Positions 46,875-60,488 of a stretch of DNA of 64,000 nucleotides are shown piece after piece (the stretch's first letter is position 1; each line of letters opens with the position of its first letter). This stretch comes from Cinnamomum chago (Eukaryota > Streptophyta > Magnoliopsida > Laurales > Lauraceae). Made by a program: the position numbers and the translations under genes. The DNA is taken from contig CP142454.1 in NCBI GenBank assembly GCA_038049695.1, forward strand, positions 12,628,501-12,692,500, read 5' to 3'. Below the pieces are notes generated by a model. The model ran no database searches and had not been told where the DNA came from. It saw nothing but the letters and a program-made list of their open reading frames with translations.

Positions 46875-46976
46875 CATTATCGAAAATATTGACCACATTA
46901 AAGGTACCCAGAGTAGGAGAGGGAGACCATTATCGGAAATATTGACCACATTATCGGAAATATTGACCACATTAAA
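46875..46976. repeat. Triple repeat upstream of the ATL gene
   Basis: CATTATCGGAAATATTGACC followed by ACATTA occurs three times (first copy CGAAAATATT). Copies one and two are separated by a GAGTAGGAGAGGGAGACC spacer whose words recur after copy three. The array starts about 115 bp above the predicted start site, so it may act in the promoter; that is inference. Confidence 0.7.
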
Positions 46977-49017
46977 GCATGGAGATTGCCCGAAGTAGGA
47001 GAATGAGAGGGAGAGGGAGAGGGAGACCCAAGAGAAGTTAGAAAGAAACTATTAAACATGACCTTGCATACATGGATCTAACAGAGGACATGGCCCTAAA
47101 CATATTTAATTGGCGTCGTCAAATCCATATAGCCGACCTCACCTAGTGGGAAAAGGCTTGGTTTGGTTTGGTTTGATTAAAGGTACCCAGACAACAAGTG
47201 TTATCTGTCTGGGCTCACCTTTGTTAGAATTTTGCATTCAGCACATACAAGGAAGTTTCTCTATGGCCCATCTGTCTCTTATCATTTTCAATCTAAATCC
47301 ACACAATTATACACTTCAATTGAGAAAAAACTGGGATGTCCCTTGTAACTAAATCATAGCCAAGGAAGGAAAGGATACAATCCAAGGAAAAAGAAAAGGA
47401 GATGGCTATTTCTGTTATCCAATGGGAATTCGGATCTGGGTCTTAATTCTTGGTTCAGTATTTATAAGATTTAGATGTGGATCTATGCTTCTTCTGATCT
47501 GGACCTGACTGTAACCCTAGTTATGCGGGTGGGTGGCAGTTAATCATCCCATCTATCAACCCAATCCAAGTTGACTAGTGCTTTATAGTGTATGTGGTTA
47601 AGCTTTAGTTGACATTTGACTTAATTAATGAATAAATTGACTTCAAATGAAGTTCATTTTTTGTCATGACTAATCAACCTGATTGCAGATGAAGCTAACT
47701 AATTGTGCTGCAACCCATCAAGCCAACCTGAATGTGACCTTTTGATCAAAGGTTTAAGCTGACCCCTTTAGTTATTTAGTTGTGTTCATGATGGCAGTTT
47801 CAACCTCATTTAATAGAAAGGTGAGGATCGATTGAGTTTACACACCCAACCCATCAAATCGACCCGACCTGACCAAATCCACCCTTCATTGTGCCCCTGA
47901 GCTTGGTTGGGCCCAAATCCTTTTTTCTTTTCCACCTGATTTTCATAACTAGGTCTCACCTAGATATGAAAAGTGAACTGGACCAATCGGGCTTGAGAAA
48001 AATATGAGTTAAATAGGTTAGGCGTGTTGAGCTTAATCGGACCCTTTTAAATGCAAGTCAGGTTTTCCTAACCCGTGATTGACTTGTACTTATTGCAGGT
48101 AGAATTATGTGGATCAAGCTTGTGTTGGGTTTAGTGGATTGGGTCAAGTTTGGCTACCCCTACTAAATAAGCAATCATTTTTGTTCTTCGGCTTGTATGG
48201 GAATTAAAATTTTCAGGATCTTCTAAGGCTTCAACAAGAAATCTTGAGTTAAAAAGAAGTGGAACTCTATAGTGGGCCCAAACTATCTGTTCCAAATAAA
48301 AGCGCTTTGGTTATAGAGGGTATCTTCAAGTTTTACCTCAATAGGGTGGTTGGATTAACTCTTCAACAACATGATAATGAATATGCATAAGCCATGTTAA
48401 TCACCCTTTTTCTTCAAATAGTCCATCTAACGGTGGAATAAAATAGGAATGAGATAAAATTTGAGAATAACCCCATGTACTTGGAGGTAGAGGTGAAAAT
48501 TGGGTCGGGCCGCCCAATCACGGCATGGCCCAACATGGGAAAAATCATGCTTGAGTTGTGCCCCATCCGTAGACCATTTGACTGGGCCGGTTGGCACTAT
48601 ACGACCCAAAAGATGAGTCTTTAGCCGTGCGGTGCTGGGCTGAGGCACTGAACCGTATGGCCCATATATATATATAAAACTTAATTTTTTTTATAAAAAT
48701 AAAATATAAAACTTAAAATAATTAAATATTTACTATTCATTTGTAAATTAGCATTAATATTTATGCATTTATTTTAATAATCTCAACTTCATTTCATGTT
48801 AAGAGGCATGTGGGCTGGCACGGCACGGCACGGATAAATCCATACCTTGGGCCTGTCCTTCCACGGGCGTTTATTTTAAATGGATCTTGGGCCTCCCCAA
48901 AATTTTGATTTTTGAAGTAGGGCTTCTTCTTCTTTCCAATATATGAGGCTCCTGGGCTAGTAAGTAGATTCTTTCTCCTCCTCCTCGCTCTCTCGGGCAT
49001 TTCTACGAATACAAAAG
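46977..49017. other. Divergent intergenic region with word-repeat relics
   Basis: Lies between the divergent ATL and U11/U12-65K genes. 47,520-48,180 is dense in GGGTTGG, CCCAACCC and CCCGACC words. 48,490-48,900 repeats GGCACGG, GGGCC and CATGGCCC words around an AT-rich core. Both look like old non-autonomous elements. The last 50-60 bp should hold the leader of the 65K gene; no clear TATA box was seen. Confidence 0.45.
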
Positions 49018-52000
49018 ATGCATTCTGAGCAATACAAATCCCCTTCCTCTGCAAGCTATTCTCTTTCAATGGCTGCTCTTCCCTCGCAACCCCAATTCGA
49101 TCCCCAGCTGCAGCAGCACCAGCATTTCGTGCAAGCCCATGGAGAAGAAGTAAACGCAGCAACACTTCTGGTTCGGCATCTCCCTGAGGCGATTCCTCAC
49201 GAGACTCTCTCTCGCCTCTTCTCTCACTACGGAGCTTCCTCTGTCCGCCCTTGTGCCGGTGGAAGGTACCAATAAAGCTCCACCCTGATGTTTTTTTTTT
49301 TTTTTTTTAATGGGTCTTTTGGAATTGTGCTACTAATCCATTTTGAAGTGTCAAATCCCTTGGTTTTTGCTTTTCATACGTGTTTTAATCAAATTTCAGC
49401 GCCAAGCGCTTCAAATTTGCTATGGGTATCTCCAGTTCCTGCTCTCAGTCAGATTTGGAAGTGCGTAGAATTTCTTATTTTAGCCCGTTTGGTTGAAATG
49501 GAATCCCTTGCTTTAATGTTTACTGTAATTTTCAATTTTGAAATTGCTTTATGGAACTGTTGCTGGGAATCGATTTTGAATAATTGAAGTGCCCAGTCTT
49601 GATCGTAGTTTTATGGTTTAGAAGAAATAGGAGTAGCAATGAAGGTTTGTGGGATTTGTGTTTGGAACAGATTTTGAAATTTTAAGTACTGAAGCCTCTC
49701 CTTTCAATCTCCATTGTGTTTTAAGCATCAGTTATGGGTGATAATTTCTGTGGTTTAACTTTTGTACGTGGAGGGTTGCAAGTGATTGGTTTTTTATTTT
49801 AATAAAATCTGTTTGTTACTGAAAAAAATCCAGATTCTTTTGGATATCTGAAAAATCCCTCATTGTTTTCTCCATTATATGATTTGGAGCCTTTGGACTG
49901 AGATACAAACTCTAGTGATTTGAATTTTGAGATGGTACTGAAAGTTGCTACTCAACTTTGATTTCAACCTTTCAACCTTTTTATGAAAAGAGTTGATTAA
50001 GTAGTTTCACTCCTTTTGATTATTAAGGGTGCATTTGGACGAGTCTAGAACTTTGCAATTTACAGTATTATGATAGTTTAATATGGTCATATTGATGACT
50101 GCCTATGTCAATACTGCAGTCCTAAGATAATTTGTAGGAATTCAGAGTCCCTGTAGTATTTTTCCTTCCACTATAACTGAACCTTGGTTATGTGGTGAAT
50201 GTCACCAATATCGGATACCAGACAAGGTTGAAGCCCTTGCATCTGACTAATAGGAGGATCAGGCCTGTACTCAACTCTTAATTATGGAAGCAGTTTGTTT
50301 AGGTGCTATTTTTTGAGCAACTCTTAATTAATGGAAAGTGATTGTTTAGGTGCTCCTCTTTGAGCTTTCTTGTTCATTTGCAGGATGAGGAATTGTGCAT
50401 TTGTGGATTTTAAGGATGTGGCTATAGCTTCTCAAGCCCAATCTCAGCTAAACAGGTGGACAGCTATTGTGGAATCACCACGGCACATGTGGCTTCCTAT
50501 TTATTTTAGCCATCCAATTTTCCTTTCTTATATTGATATTCTGCATAGTTAAGCTGTGCAGTAAATGTTTGGTTGATCTAAAGGGACATGTTTCCTTTTT
50601 TTTTTTCAGCTATCATTTGATGCTATAAAATTGGCCTATCTAAATCAAATTCTTATCAGCCGTCTGCATTTTGCCTCTCTCTCTCTCTCTCGTGTTCGTT
50701 TTTCCAGGTTGAGGTTTTTAGGAAAAGTGTTATCAGTTGAGAGGGCGGGTAAAGCATTGTTAGATAATAAGAACAGAGAAAGTGAAGGACAACTGGCAAA
50801 AGATTCATCTTCTTCAGCAGCATCATTGTTGAAGGGTACTCCTATAACTGGCAATGTCGCTAAAGGAAACATCCCTGGTTCAGAACCTATTTCTGAACCC
50901 ATTGCCCCGAGACTTGGGGTGGACTACCAATTTCCTCCTCATCTTGAGTACGTTATCTTATGTTTAAATCTCTTCGTATCTTTTACAATTATAAGCCTTG
51001 AACAAATGGTAATTTCATTAGGTATAGTCTCCACAACCATCGATTGTTATTATTATTATTATTTTGTTTACTATTGTCATTTCACTCCTTTTGTTAGGAT
51101 TCATTTGGTCTTTTTTTATTGGTTTTGATGTTGTTATATTTCTATTGGATAATAGAATTCCATCTATTGTTCTTGCATAATGTGAATTGTACTTGTATTG
51201 CGTGCTTTGAGTTCAAGACATCAATTATTGTACAATTGTTATTTTTCACAGAGTGAGCCATTTTAGGATTATGGGATAAGGCAAGGTGATGATGATGATG
51301 AATGGGCCATTTTAGGATGATGAATAGATTTATAGTGAAATCTTATTCTAAGTAGTCCACCATGAGGCCATTTTTTGTCGATTTTGCACGCAATAAATGC
51401 TTCTAAGTTTATAAAAAATCCGAATGTACTTCTTGTTTTATAGGTATGCATATCCACCTCCTGACGGGAATATATTGACCAATATTGTCAATGCTCTCAT
51501 AGCCGTGCCCCGTTTTTATACACAGGTCGTACGGTAATCTGCTTCACCATTTCTCAAGAATAAGTTGCCTTTTCTTGCTCTCATTTCTTTCACTTGATCA
51601 TTGATTAATAACTTTTCTTTTTCTTATTATGAGTTAAGTTAAAATCTTCACCTCATTTATAGGTTTTGCATTTGATGAACAAAATGAATATTCCAGCTCC
51701 ATTCCGCATGGCATTGCCCACTCCACCTTTACCACCTTCACAGCCTGCTCCACCTCTGCCGCCTCCACCACCTCCTCAAGCTGCTGTGAGGCATCACTTG
51801 GAAGATCTATCAAGTGATGAGTCTGAACTGGAGTCTTCAGAAGAGGTATTCTCATGCTTAACAACTCTAAATGCACCACTTTAAAGGGTAGAAATTTTCT
51901 TGATTGATGTTTTGTTACTGCTTCAGTTATGAAGAACTATCATTTTTGCTATTTTACAGGATGATGCTAATAACAAAGACAACTCTGGTCTGCGCAGTCG

Positions 52001-52695
52001 AAAGCGTACTAAGAGGGAGGCAATTGTAGGTCCTGCAGTTGATAAGAGTGTGCCACATGAAGCTGTTGGAGTAAAACCTGCCACCCTGGTTCCTAAAGAA
52101 ATCCCATTGATAAAAAAGAAAAATCCTGTTATGCAGGTTGTATGCTCACTTTCAAGAGAGTTAGTTGGTTATGGTTAGAAATGCCTTTTCTTCATAATTT
52201 ATGTTTTCTTTTTGGTGTTCTTGATTTGATCTCAGATCAAAATTGCCCCAAAGCCAATGCTAAGTGAAGTTGTGGATGATGACAACACCATGGAAGAAGT
52301 TAGTGAGCCAGCTAAAGACAATTTGGAACTAAAACCTTATGTAACATCACAAGAAATAGAGAGTGGAAGATTGCCTCCGGAGGAAATCTTATCACTTCCT
52401 ATGTTTAAGGTAACATATTGTAGATTAGTACTAATTCTCGGAGTGCATGGTGGTAGGTTAGTTACTACCTCTATAGAAGTAGACCTAGTTTTGTTCAACA
52501 AGTTTTATACTTGATTGCTTGCTTGATATCTGTCAGTATGATACCCAAATCCATATCCTTATACTCATTAGTATGGGTGTAACACTATTTTCACATATTG
52601 TCTTCATTTCATTTGTTACTTCTCTCATTTTCTCCTTTCCATTGCTTTCTAGAATCTAGATTTTAAACACCACCCCCCCTCCACCCCCAACCCCC

Positions 52696-52731
<36 letters not shown>

Positions 52732-53345
52732 CAAAAAATCCTAAATGCCAAATATATATAGCGAAGTCCTTTTTTTTTTTATATAAAGTTTCTAAGAGTA
52801 AGATCTAAATAAACATGGTATATGTGTTAAATTTCATTTTATACATGAAGTCATAAGGCTCACGTTAGTGTGTAAAAGAATTAAACATCTCCATAGTTGA
52901 GATAAGATACAGCTAAACCATAATATTTACACAAATTTTAGCTTCCTTTTATTATATCTTGTTTCTCTTTATTTTTTGATTTTTTGTGTAATTTTTTAAA
53001 GACTGACATGGCCATTACGGTCCAGCATGAATCAACACCGACTTGTCTAATCCCGACAGGCATGAAGACTGTCATCGAAATTTAAAACCTTGGTTGGGAT
53101 TTTGTATGATGACTTAGTAATCTAAGTCTACATCAACGATCCATCTTCACCACAGGAGAGGGACTTTACTTGTACTGGTTAACAACTCATGGTTGGTTGA
53201 CATGTGTATTATCTTACAAGAATCTTCTGATCTAATACAGTACTTCTCAAAATATATACTTTATTTGACTTTATATTTAAGTTATTTTCATCTACAAATG
53301 CAATGTGCTGGATAATTGGAATTTACTTGCTGCACATATGGTGGT

Positions 53346-53381
<36 letters not shown>

Positions 53382-56300
53382 TGTGCTTGTAACTGGACAA
53401 CATGCATCTTATATTGTATTTTTTTTTCGAATGGTATCTTATATTGTATTTCTTGGTCTCATAATCATGTGGATACCTCCAAGTCATGGTAGTTCCTCGA
53501 GTTAGTTCTCAATACCTGCCATTGCCGTTGTTACCTCCTACGATACTATATGAACACTTGTATGCACTGTAGGAATCCCTACTCCTAGAAACTCACTCTT
53601 ACAATTGAAATTGAAATTCTACCATTGTCAAAGTAAGAAAACTAATCCTATTGGGTGGCTTGTATAACATGTTTTGACTTCACGTGCCAGAATTATACTG
53701 CTGGGAATCCTGCGACCGTGCTTTACATCAAGAACTTGGCGAAAGATGTGGTTGTTGATGACGTCTACTTCATATTTGGTAAGCTGTAATTCAAGCAGTA
53801 GTGCAAGTGAAATCCAAAATTGTATATTCAGATTTCCAAGCAATATATTTTACTATTCTGTAGACCCTTTTAGTTGATGATATTTTTCAGTTCATATTAC
53901 TGCAAAATTCTGCCATTATTTTGGCTTATGGGAAAACATCACCTTTAAAGGTCTCTCACAAATATGTTTTACTGCAGGATCGCTTTTTGGTACCGTTGAA
54001 GCAGCTAGATCTAGTTTGGGTGTGAAGTTAATGCAGGTAAGTGACATTCATCTCATTTTTTATTTTTTGACCGGAAATGGAGATTTCATTGGACGGAAGG
54101 GAATTACAAGAAAAAGTAACACAACCAATCTAACCAACTGGACTACAAATGTATAAAAGCCTTATTCCAAAACCCCAAACCACTAATTTACAATGAAAGA
54201 ACCGTGAAAGGAGAGGATCTATCCATCCCTTATCAAATGAATCAGCAGAGGCGTTGGCTGACCTCCCAATATGCTCCCAAGAGACAACATTCATCATTAC
54301 TATTAACTTATCATGAAATTAAGGCACATGAATCCAAAGAGCTTCTAAGATGGCTAATACCCACATGCTTAGAGAACAATGCCAATACAACCCCTTCACT
54401 ACTATGAAGCACACCTGTGCTTGCTGCCCCTATTTCCCCCCTTGCACTCCATCGAAGCTTGAACTTCAACACACTCTCTAGAGGAGGAGGCCACCTCAAC
54501 GCTTCCTCACTTTGGAAGGACCACAAGACAAAGCAACCTCCCAATTACTTAAAATTGCATCCACTCTCAAACGTCAAACTTGCTCCTCGAGGATGCCCAG
54601 TTGGCCACTCCCAATACAATAATGAACCAAAGATCTTCAATGGCCCTTGATGCGCCCGAGTTCTACCATTCCTCTATTTCGAAATTGACCATAAAACTGC
54701 ATAGGGAACAAGCCTCCAAAGTGTTGCCAACACACTCATGGTTGAGTGTTGGCATCGTAGTTTCTCACACATGCCGTGGGATTGATCCCCATTCCCGAGC
54801 ACTCAAGTTAAAGAATCACTCTCGGACCAATAGCCCAACATAGTGAAAAAAAAAAAAGCTTCTAAAGGATCTCACTGCACTTAAAGAAAGGAGACATCCT
54901 CCACTCATCTATAAAACCTGACAAAATTTTTTGAGAGCAGCACAAAACACCGCTTTGAGCTAGGGAACAACACCACAAGGCAAAAGGAGAATTCATAATG
55001 AATAAAAAGGTGGTTGACCGCTTCCCCAACTTTGCTGCAAAGCACACACAAATCTGAAATACACTTGGACAACATGCCTCTCCGTAGACCATCCACAATG
55101 AATAAAGAGTTGCATATTTTATTGTCAGGAAGATTTTCACCTGCGTGCAGACTGCAGACTGTGGGAATGCAGTCCAGTCATGGGCCCCACTTGGATGCAT
55201 TCTTCTCATTGGCAGTGGGATGGATAGAAAGGTCCCGTTATGGATAAGGGCCGTGTAAATAATCAGCCTCATCAGTTTGTTTTAGCCCTTGATTTAACAG
55301 CCTAAAATTTTATCAGTTCTTTAACCATAGATTTTTTTTTAGATTCAATCCTAAGGCGAGTAAAGGTTTGATGCATAACATTGGGCGTGATTGCAGCTCA
55401 TGGGGTGATAAGAGTGTGGAAGGAGTTGCACTAATCAAAGGTGGGCCCATGTGGGCCCCATAGAGTTGGACTGCACATGCAGTCCGCTTATAGGAGAAAA
55501 TTCTCCTTCATGGTCGTGCTTTCAGATAAAGGATGGTTTATACTTGCACAATTTGTTTTTTACAATTTTTGTGCTGTAAGGAAAGAGGAAATATACAATT
55601 GTTATAACTTATAAGAATGTGTTTTTCTGCCATTCAGAGAAAGAAAACAAGAAAACAAAAAAGGTTGGTTTAAGCGGTTTTTAATTAGTGAAGCGGGTAC
55701 CCTCTCTTTTGTGATCCAAACCATCGATATGGTGATTAACATTTAACACTGTTGATGAAACTATACACGTGAAAATCTCCCACATGTGTTTGCCATAGCA
55801 CTTCAGTTGGTGCTCTAAAATGACAGTAAAATACATTACAGCAGCCACCCAGACTTGATGGCTAGGCTTTTCTACTGGGAAATTTCCTGTGCCTGTATCA
55901 TCTACAGAAGCCATCAAATTGATAATTTGGGTTACTGATCAATGTGTCACATCACTCATCCAATCGTAAAATTGGAAACTAAAGCAAACTGTACATATTC
56001 TTGGACTGGGCATTGTATAATTCTTACCCTGAAAGTATTGCTTAACCATGAATCCTGTTATTTAGATGAATGAAATGAGGCGTGCCCATGATGTGTGTGT
56101 ATATAATTTTGACTATTGCCTTTAAATCTATAGCACTTGGTTAAGCCCTTAAAATTTACTCAGATCTTTGGAATTACAGGAGGGGAGGATGAGGGGTCAA
56201 GCTTTTGTGACATTTCCATCGATAGATCTTGCCCATCATGCTTTGGTATGTGAATCATAAAGTACTTTCATTGTCACCCTTTTCCTTAATTATGATAGAA

Positions 56301-57601
56301 TTGCATTATTTATTGGTTGGCTTGGCCATGGTTATGTGTGTCTATATATATATGGATGTTCATGTGCATCCATCTCTCACCATATGGTGAGGGACAAACT
56401 TAATGGGGCCCACGTAGGATCCCACTGATCATGGGACTTGTGGGAATTGGATAGAGACATCTTGGATGGGCACATATATCAAGTTTGGAGTCAATTCCAT
56501 GCCTCTAACCCCTTCGTCCGTAGCTCACAAATTTAACGGCTCTGTATTAAAGAAAAAAAATTGACCCTCGGTCCAACGGTCTAATCCATTTGGATAGGTG
56601 AAAACTCAAATGGATCCAATGTAATTTAGGGGTCTTATGTGTGTAGATGGTTTGGATGTATCACAAAGTCGGCCCTATTATGTTGTCCCTGTCGAGGGAG
56701 GGATGCATATGAATATTTCCCATTATATATATAAAATTCACATATGTAAATTTACATATATAAATCCCATTTTCATATCCCATGCGTAAGAGACAAGTGA
56801 CCCATTGTTGCTGATGAGAACCTTTGATAAACTAGAAATTGTATGCTGTCACAAGGTTTTGAAACTCGGGACTTGGGGCAAAAGCTTGCAAGCCATAAAC
56901 TCCTCCTTTTCTACATCATTTTGTTTTGCTCTACACAAGGTTTTGAAACTCGGACTTGAGGCAACTCAGTCACCCTTGAGTCAAATTGACTCAGTTGAGT
57001 TGGACCAAGTTGCACTCTGGAGCCACGTATTTTATTCTGTTTGCAGGGCACTTATTGAAGTGCTAGCCTGCTAGGGTCTTCAATTCTGAAGTTTTATGAC
57101 ATATTCTACTCTTGCTGAGGCCCATCACATCAATGACTCTTGATTGCCAAACTGTGGCCCTGCCTGCATAGATCTGGAAAGACTAAAATGTATATTTGAT
57201 GCTACTAAAGACTTTAGTTTGTCTTTAATCAAATTGACCATCTGGATTTCACTAGTAACTTGCGGGTTTGAGAAATCAATGAAAGGAACCTTTGATCTTA
57301 TTAATTCCCTAAGTTGATTGCCAACGCACTGATAAATTGGTCGCTAGTTTCATGTGACCGCCCAGAGTTTGGTCCCTGGCAGATAGGCTGATATCCATTT
57401 TCACTGTCACTTGCTAGAAAAAAAAATCCCAAAGTTGATTGTCTACCTCCCTTGTACTTCTTTTGTCTGGTGATTTCACAATGATCAGGTAACAATGGAC
57501 TTTACTGTTTGCTGCAGAACCTTGTAAATGGGTATGTTTTTAAAGGCAAGCCAATGATCATCCAGTTTGGTCGTAATCCAGTGGCTGGCAAACCAAGCTG
57601 A
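49018..57601 (+). CDS. SNRNP65: U11/U12 small nuclear ribonucleoprotein 65 kDa protein (minor spliceosome)
   Basis: Eleven exons: 49,018-49,265; 50,384-50,455; 50,708-50,947; 51,444-51,525; 51,663-51,845; 51,960-52,136; 52,236-52,409; 53,691-53,778; 53,978-54,036; 56,180-56,245; 57,518-57,601. They sum to 1,473 nt, 490 residues plus stop, with all phases matching. Residues ~48-118 form RRM1 (TLLVRHLP; NCAFVDF). A Pro-rich stretch (PLPPPPPPQ) lies near 234-256. An acidic/basic middle follows, then RRM2 near 400-485 (VLYIKNLA; GQAFVTF). This architecture and wording match the U11/U12-65K protein (RNPC3 in animals), which bridges U11 and U12 snRNPs and binds the U12 3' stem-loop. Start is uncertain: a second in-frame ATG at 49,069 would give 473 residues. 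Confidence 0.92.
53348..53378. repeat. (CT)n microsatellite in an intron of the 65K gene
   Basis: Pure CT dinucleotide run in intron 7. The same intron has a poly-A run near 52,699-52,729. Confidence 0.9.
54055..55125 (-). mobile_element. LINE (L1-type) 3' fragment in intron 9 of the 65K gene
   Basis: On the minus strand, CNSLFIVDGLRRG-like and CVLCSKVGEAVNHLFIH wording (about 55,110-54,950) matches the zinc-binding domain that follows reverse transcriptase in plant LINEs. Further on, GVLHSSEGVVLALFSKHVGI (about 54,450-54,390) is a LINE RNase H. The order zinc domain then RNase H and the A-rich end near 54,055-54,070 fit an L1-type element truncated at its 5' end. Reading frames are decayed by several stops and shifts. 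It lies antisense to the host gene. Confidence 0.75.
55126..55512. mobile_element. MITE candidate abutting the LINE fragment
   Basis: CAGGAAGATTTTCACCT at the left faces the complement AAGGAGAATTTTCTCCT at the right, and both are followed inward by GACTGCA words. About 390 bp, non-coding, with GGGCCCCA/TGGGCCC words inside. It seems to have cut off the LINE fragment. Confidence 0.45.
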
Positions 57602-60488
57602 AGAGATCCACAGACAGCAAGAGAACGATCCTTCTATTTAAGTTACAGTCATGTTTGTGTGTAAACAAGTTGGGTCAGGGTGGTCCATCCCTGGTTTCCC
57701 CTGAGCAGGTTCTTCAGGTAAAATCTGGTGAAGGGAATGTATTCCTATCCATGGAGATCTAAACAAACTGAGTTTCAGTCAGAGATAGAGTGGTCCATAT
57801 TTGATTTCTCCCTGTAAAATAATTCAGGTCAGATCCTTCGTGTGTAATCTGGCAAATGGTAAGACCTGTATAAGATGTCTCAAAAACAATGTGCGAATTG
57901 ACTTTGGATGAGATTGTGATCATTCTTCATGCATTCCTTTTATTATATGGATTCAATCAGAAAATCTACCTATCCTTTTGATGACCTCTCGGGGCAACTG
58001 ATCTCTCGGTCAGTAGTCTCATGCAAACAGAGTTTTCTTCATGAAGGCCCACTTGGTGAACTGCTCTGATCTTAGGGCGATGACTCGTTCTAAAGCCTAA
58101 CATGTGCCTTTTACATGTACAATTGGAAGATGAGAACAAATTGTGATGTAAGAGAGAGAAGTAGGATGAAATGAGAAATGGAGGTAATGACTTTCTCAAT
58201 TGTACTTTTTATTCATGGAGATGTACTTACATTTTAATTCGATACAAGCCAAATGGTTTTGTAAACAAAACTCGATCTTGATGTTAGAATAGCGTGTTTA
58301 GTACATTCTTCAATGATCACCAACCTAATGGCAAAAATATGATAAAAAATTAATTAATCAATTGATCAATTTAATTAGAATAGAGATTGGATTTGAATTT
58401 ATTACGTCTTGAAATCACAGTGATCATTTGAGCTTGGCTGTCAAAAGCAGTGGTTGGTGAAATGGACTGTAATAAATGATAAAGAAGAAAGGATGCATCA
58501 AGGATTTAATCAGTTGGTCTCGCCTGTCTTGCCTTTGTGATACTAACCCACCAATTTTTTCCACCAATTTTTTTGGAATTAAGTAGGGTTCGTACACAAG
58601 AATCTTTAGGAAGACCCAGGGCCCATCAGTTTTGCATGGAATTAAATTACACGGGAATTCATGGTCAAATGGGCCCCTACAAATTAAGGATTATTAAGAG
58701 GAAAAAGGGTAAAGGATGCAAGGCAGAAATTTAGATGGGGTCTTAACTTTATTTAAATTGGTAGGGTGATGGTTGGTTGGGTATTCATTTTTTCTTCTCC
58801 TTTTTATTTTCCATTTAAGAGAAGATTATTTGATTGACATTTTTGTATTTTCACCTTAGTAATTAACCACATTTATAAAGACGAGCATAAGAGAATTCAG
58901 GCCTCATTGAAGATCTGTACTGCTAAAGCAAGCATAGAAGACATGCATTCTTATCTATCTTTTTATGTGATTACCAACTCCAAGTTTACATTAAATTGTA
59001 AGGGCTTATTAGACCTCTCAATTCGATTTTGAATTATACCTTATAATTTAGACACTCTTCGAACGGTCCCACATCACCCCCTAAACCAAACCCAAAACCG
59101 CACTAACGAGGTAAATTACGTAGCTTATAAGGATTTGAACTTATAACCTCTAAAGTACACTTGGAGAAGCTAGATTGTACGGGAGCCTTAGCCACATGGG
59201 AGATGAAAAATCCAATTCATGTTATGGTTGGCACAAGAAAATATGCATATTTTCTTACATTATATCTACAAAATATAAGGAATTTCATAGTTGAGAATTG
59301 TAATAGAAAAACTAATCGGATCTATGACACTCATTTTATTTTAAAAGCGTTTTTCACTCGGTGGAGTTGGCTCTAGATTCATTTGTTATGTTTTTATCTT
59401 TTTCTATTTTGATTATATATATATATTTTAATATTTATTCATTTTATCTTCTATGTTTATTTTAATCATATATTTCTCAAGAAATAAATCTTAAGGTTGG
59501 CCTAATGGAAATTGGAAAAAAATTTCTCTAGAGGATCTTCGACAAACATTACATAAATGTGTCATTTGTTTTTAAGTTCTAGGCATATGCCAATAACAAT
59601 AGACATCTATTCTTACTTCTATTAATACATGTATCTTCTTTTTCTTTTTTGAGCTTTTTACTCTTATATGTTGAGAATCTATCATTATTTGGATGTTCAA
59701 ATTTTTTTTATCCTTTTTTATTTTTGATACGCATTCTTAAATGTATACGAGTATTTTTTTTCTTTTAATTTTGGAAATTACCTCTATATCAAATTTGCAT
59801 TAGTTTTTTTTATAATTTATTTTACATTAAATTTATAGTGAGCTTTGTATGGTTTCACCTAATTAAATTGTCAATTGCCCTTTAATTTTCTAATTGTATC
59901 TATACTACTGCCACTATATATACATGCTTTGGTCTAGCTAGTTTACTTTCATAACACCCTACACAACATAGAAGTTTAACTGGTACACTATAATATCATC
60001 CTTTCGTGTAAATAGTCCAATCAACTTTGGAAACCATGTCCCAGAGACAAACATTGTTTCTGAATGGCTACGAGCTTTCACTGATACTACACTTTTCATT
60101 CATTCCACGTCTAACCGACGTTACATGTACACCGTAACACCACTATATAGACAATATCTCCACCATATCTTCTTATTCTCACCATGCACCAATAATACTA
60201 TTACAACACCATCTACAGCAACCAACACGACCCCCACCATGTTACAATAATAAAGAGGAAGTAAAAGAAAACACAAGTTTAAAGGTGTCAACGAGCCAAT
60301 TAGCAAGCTCATGAACTAGCTCGGCCCAATTGGATAGAGCTAAACTCAGCTCATGAGTCCAATTAAGCTGAGTTGAGCATAAGTCTGACCCATCAAGCTT
60401 GATTTAAGCTCGAGCCGTTTTTCGAGCTGAGCCATCATGATTCTATCAAGGGAGAAAAGTGAAAGATGGCAGAAAAATTCACCCTTGT
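57602..60488. other. 3' flank of the 65K gene and intergenic DNA
   Basis: The first 250-300 bp are probably the 3' UTR of the 65K gene (no strong AATAAA seen). The rest is AT-rich without recognisable genes. 60,280-60,440 is a GAGCTCGAGC/AGCTGAGTTGAGC word relic directly downstream of the iron-transporter-like gene. Confidence 0.45.
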
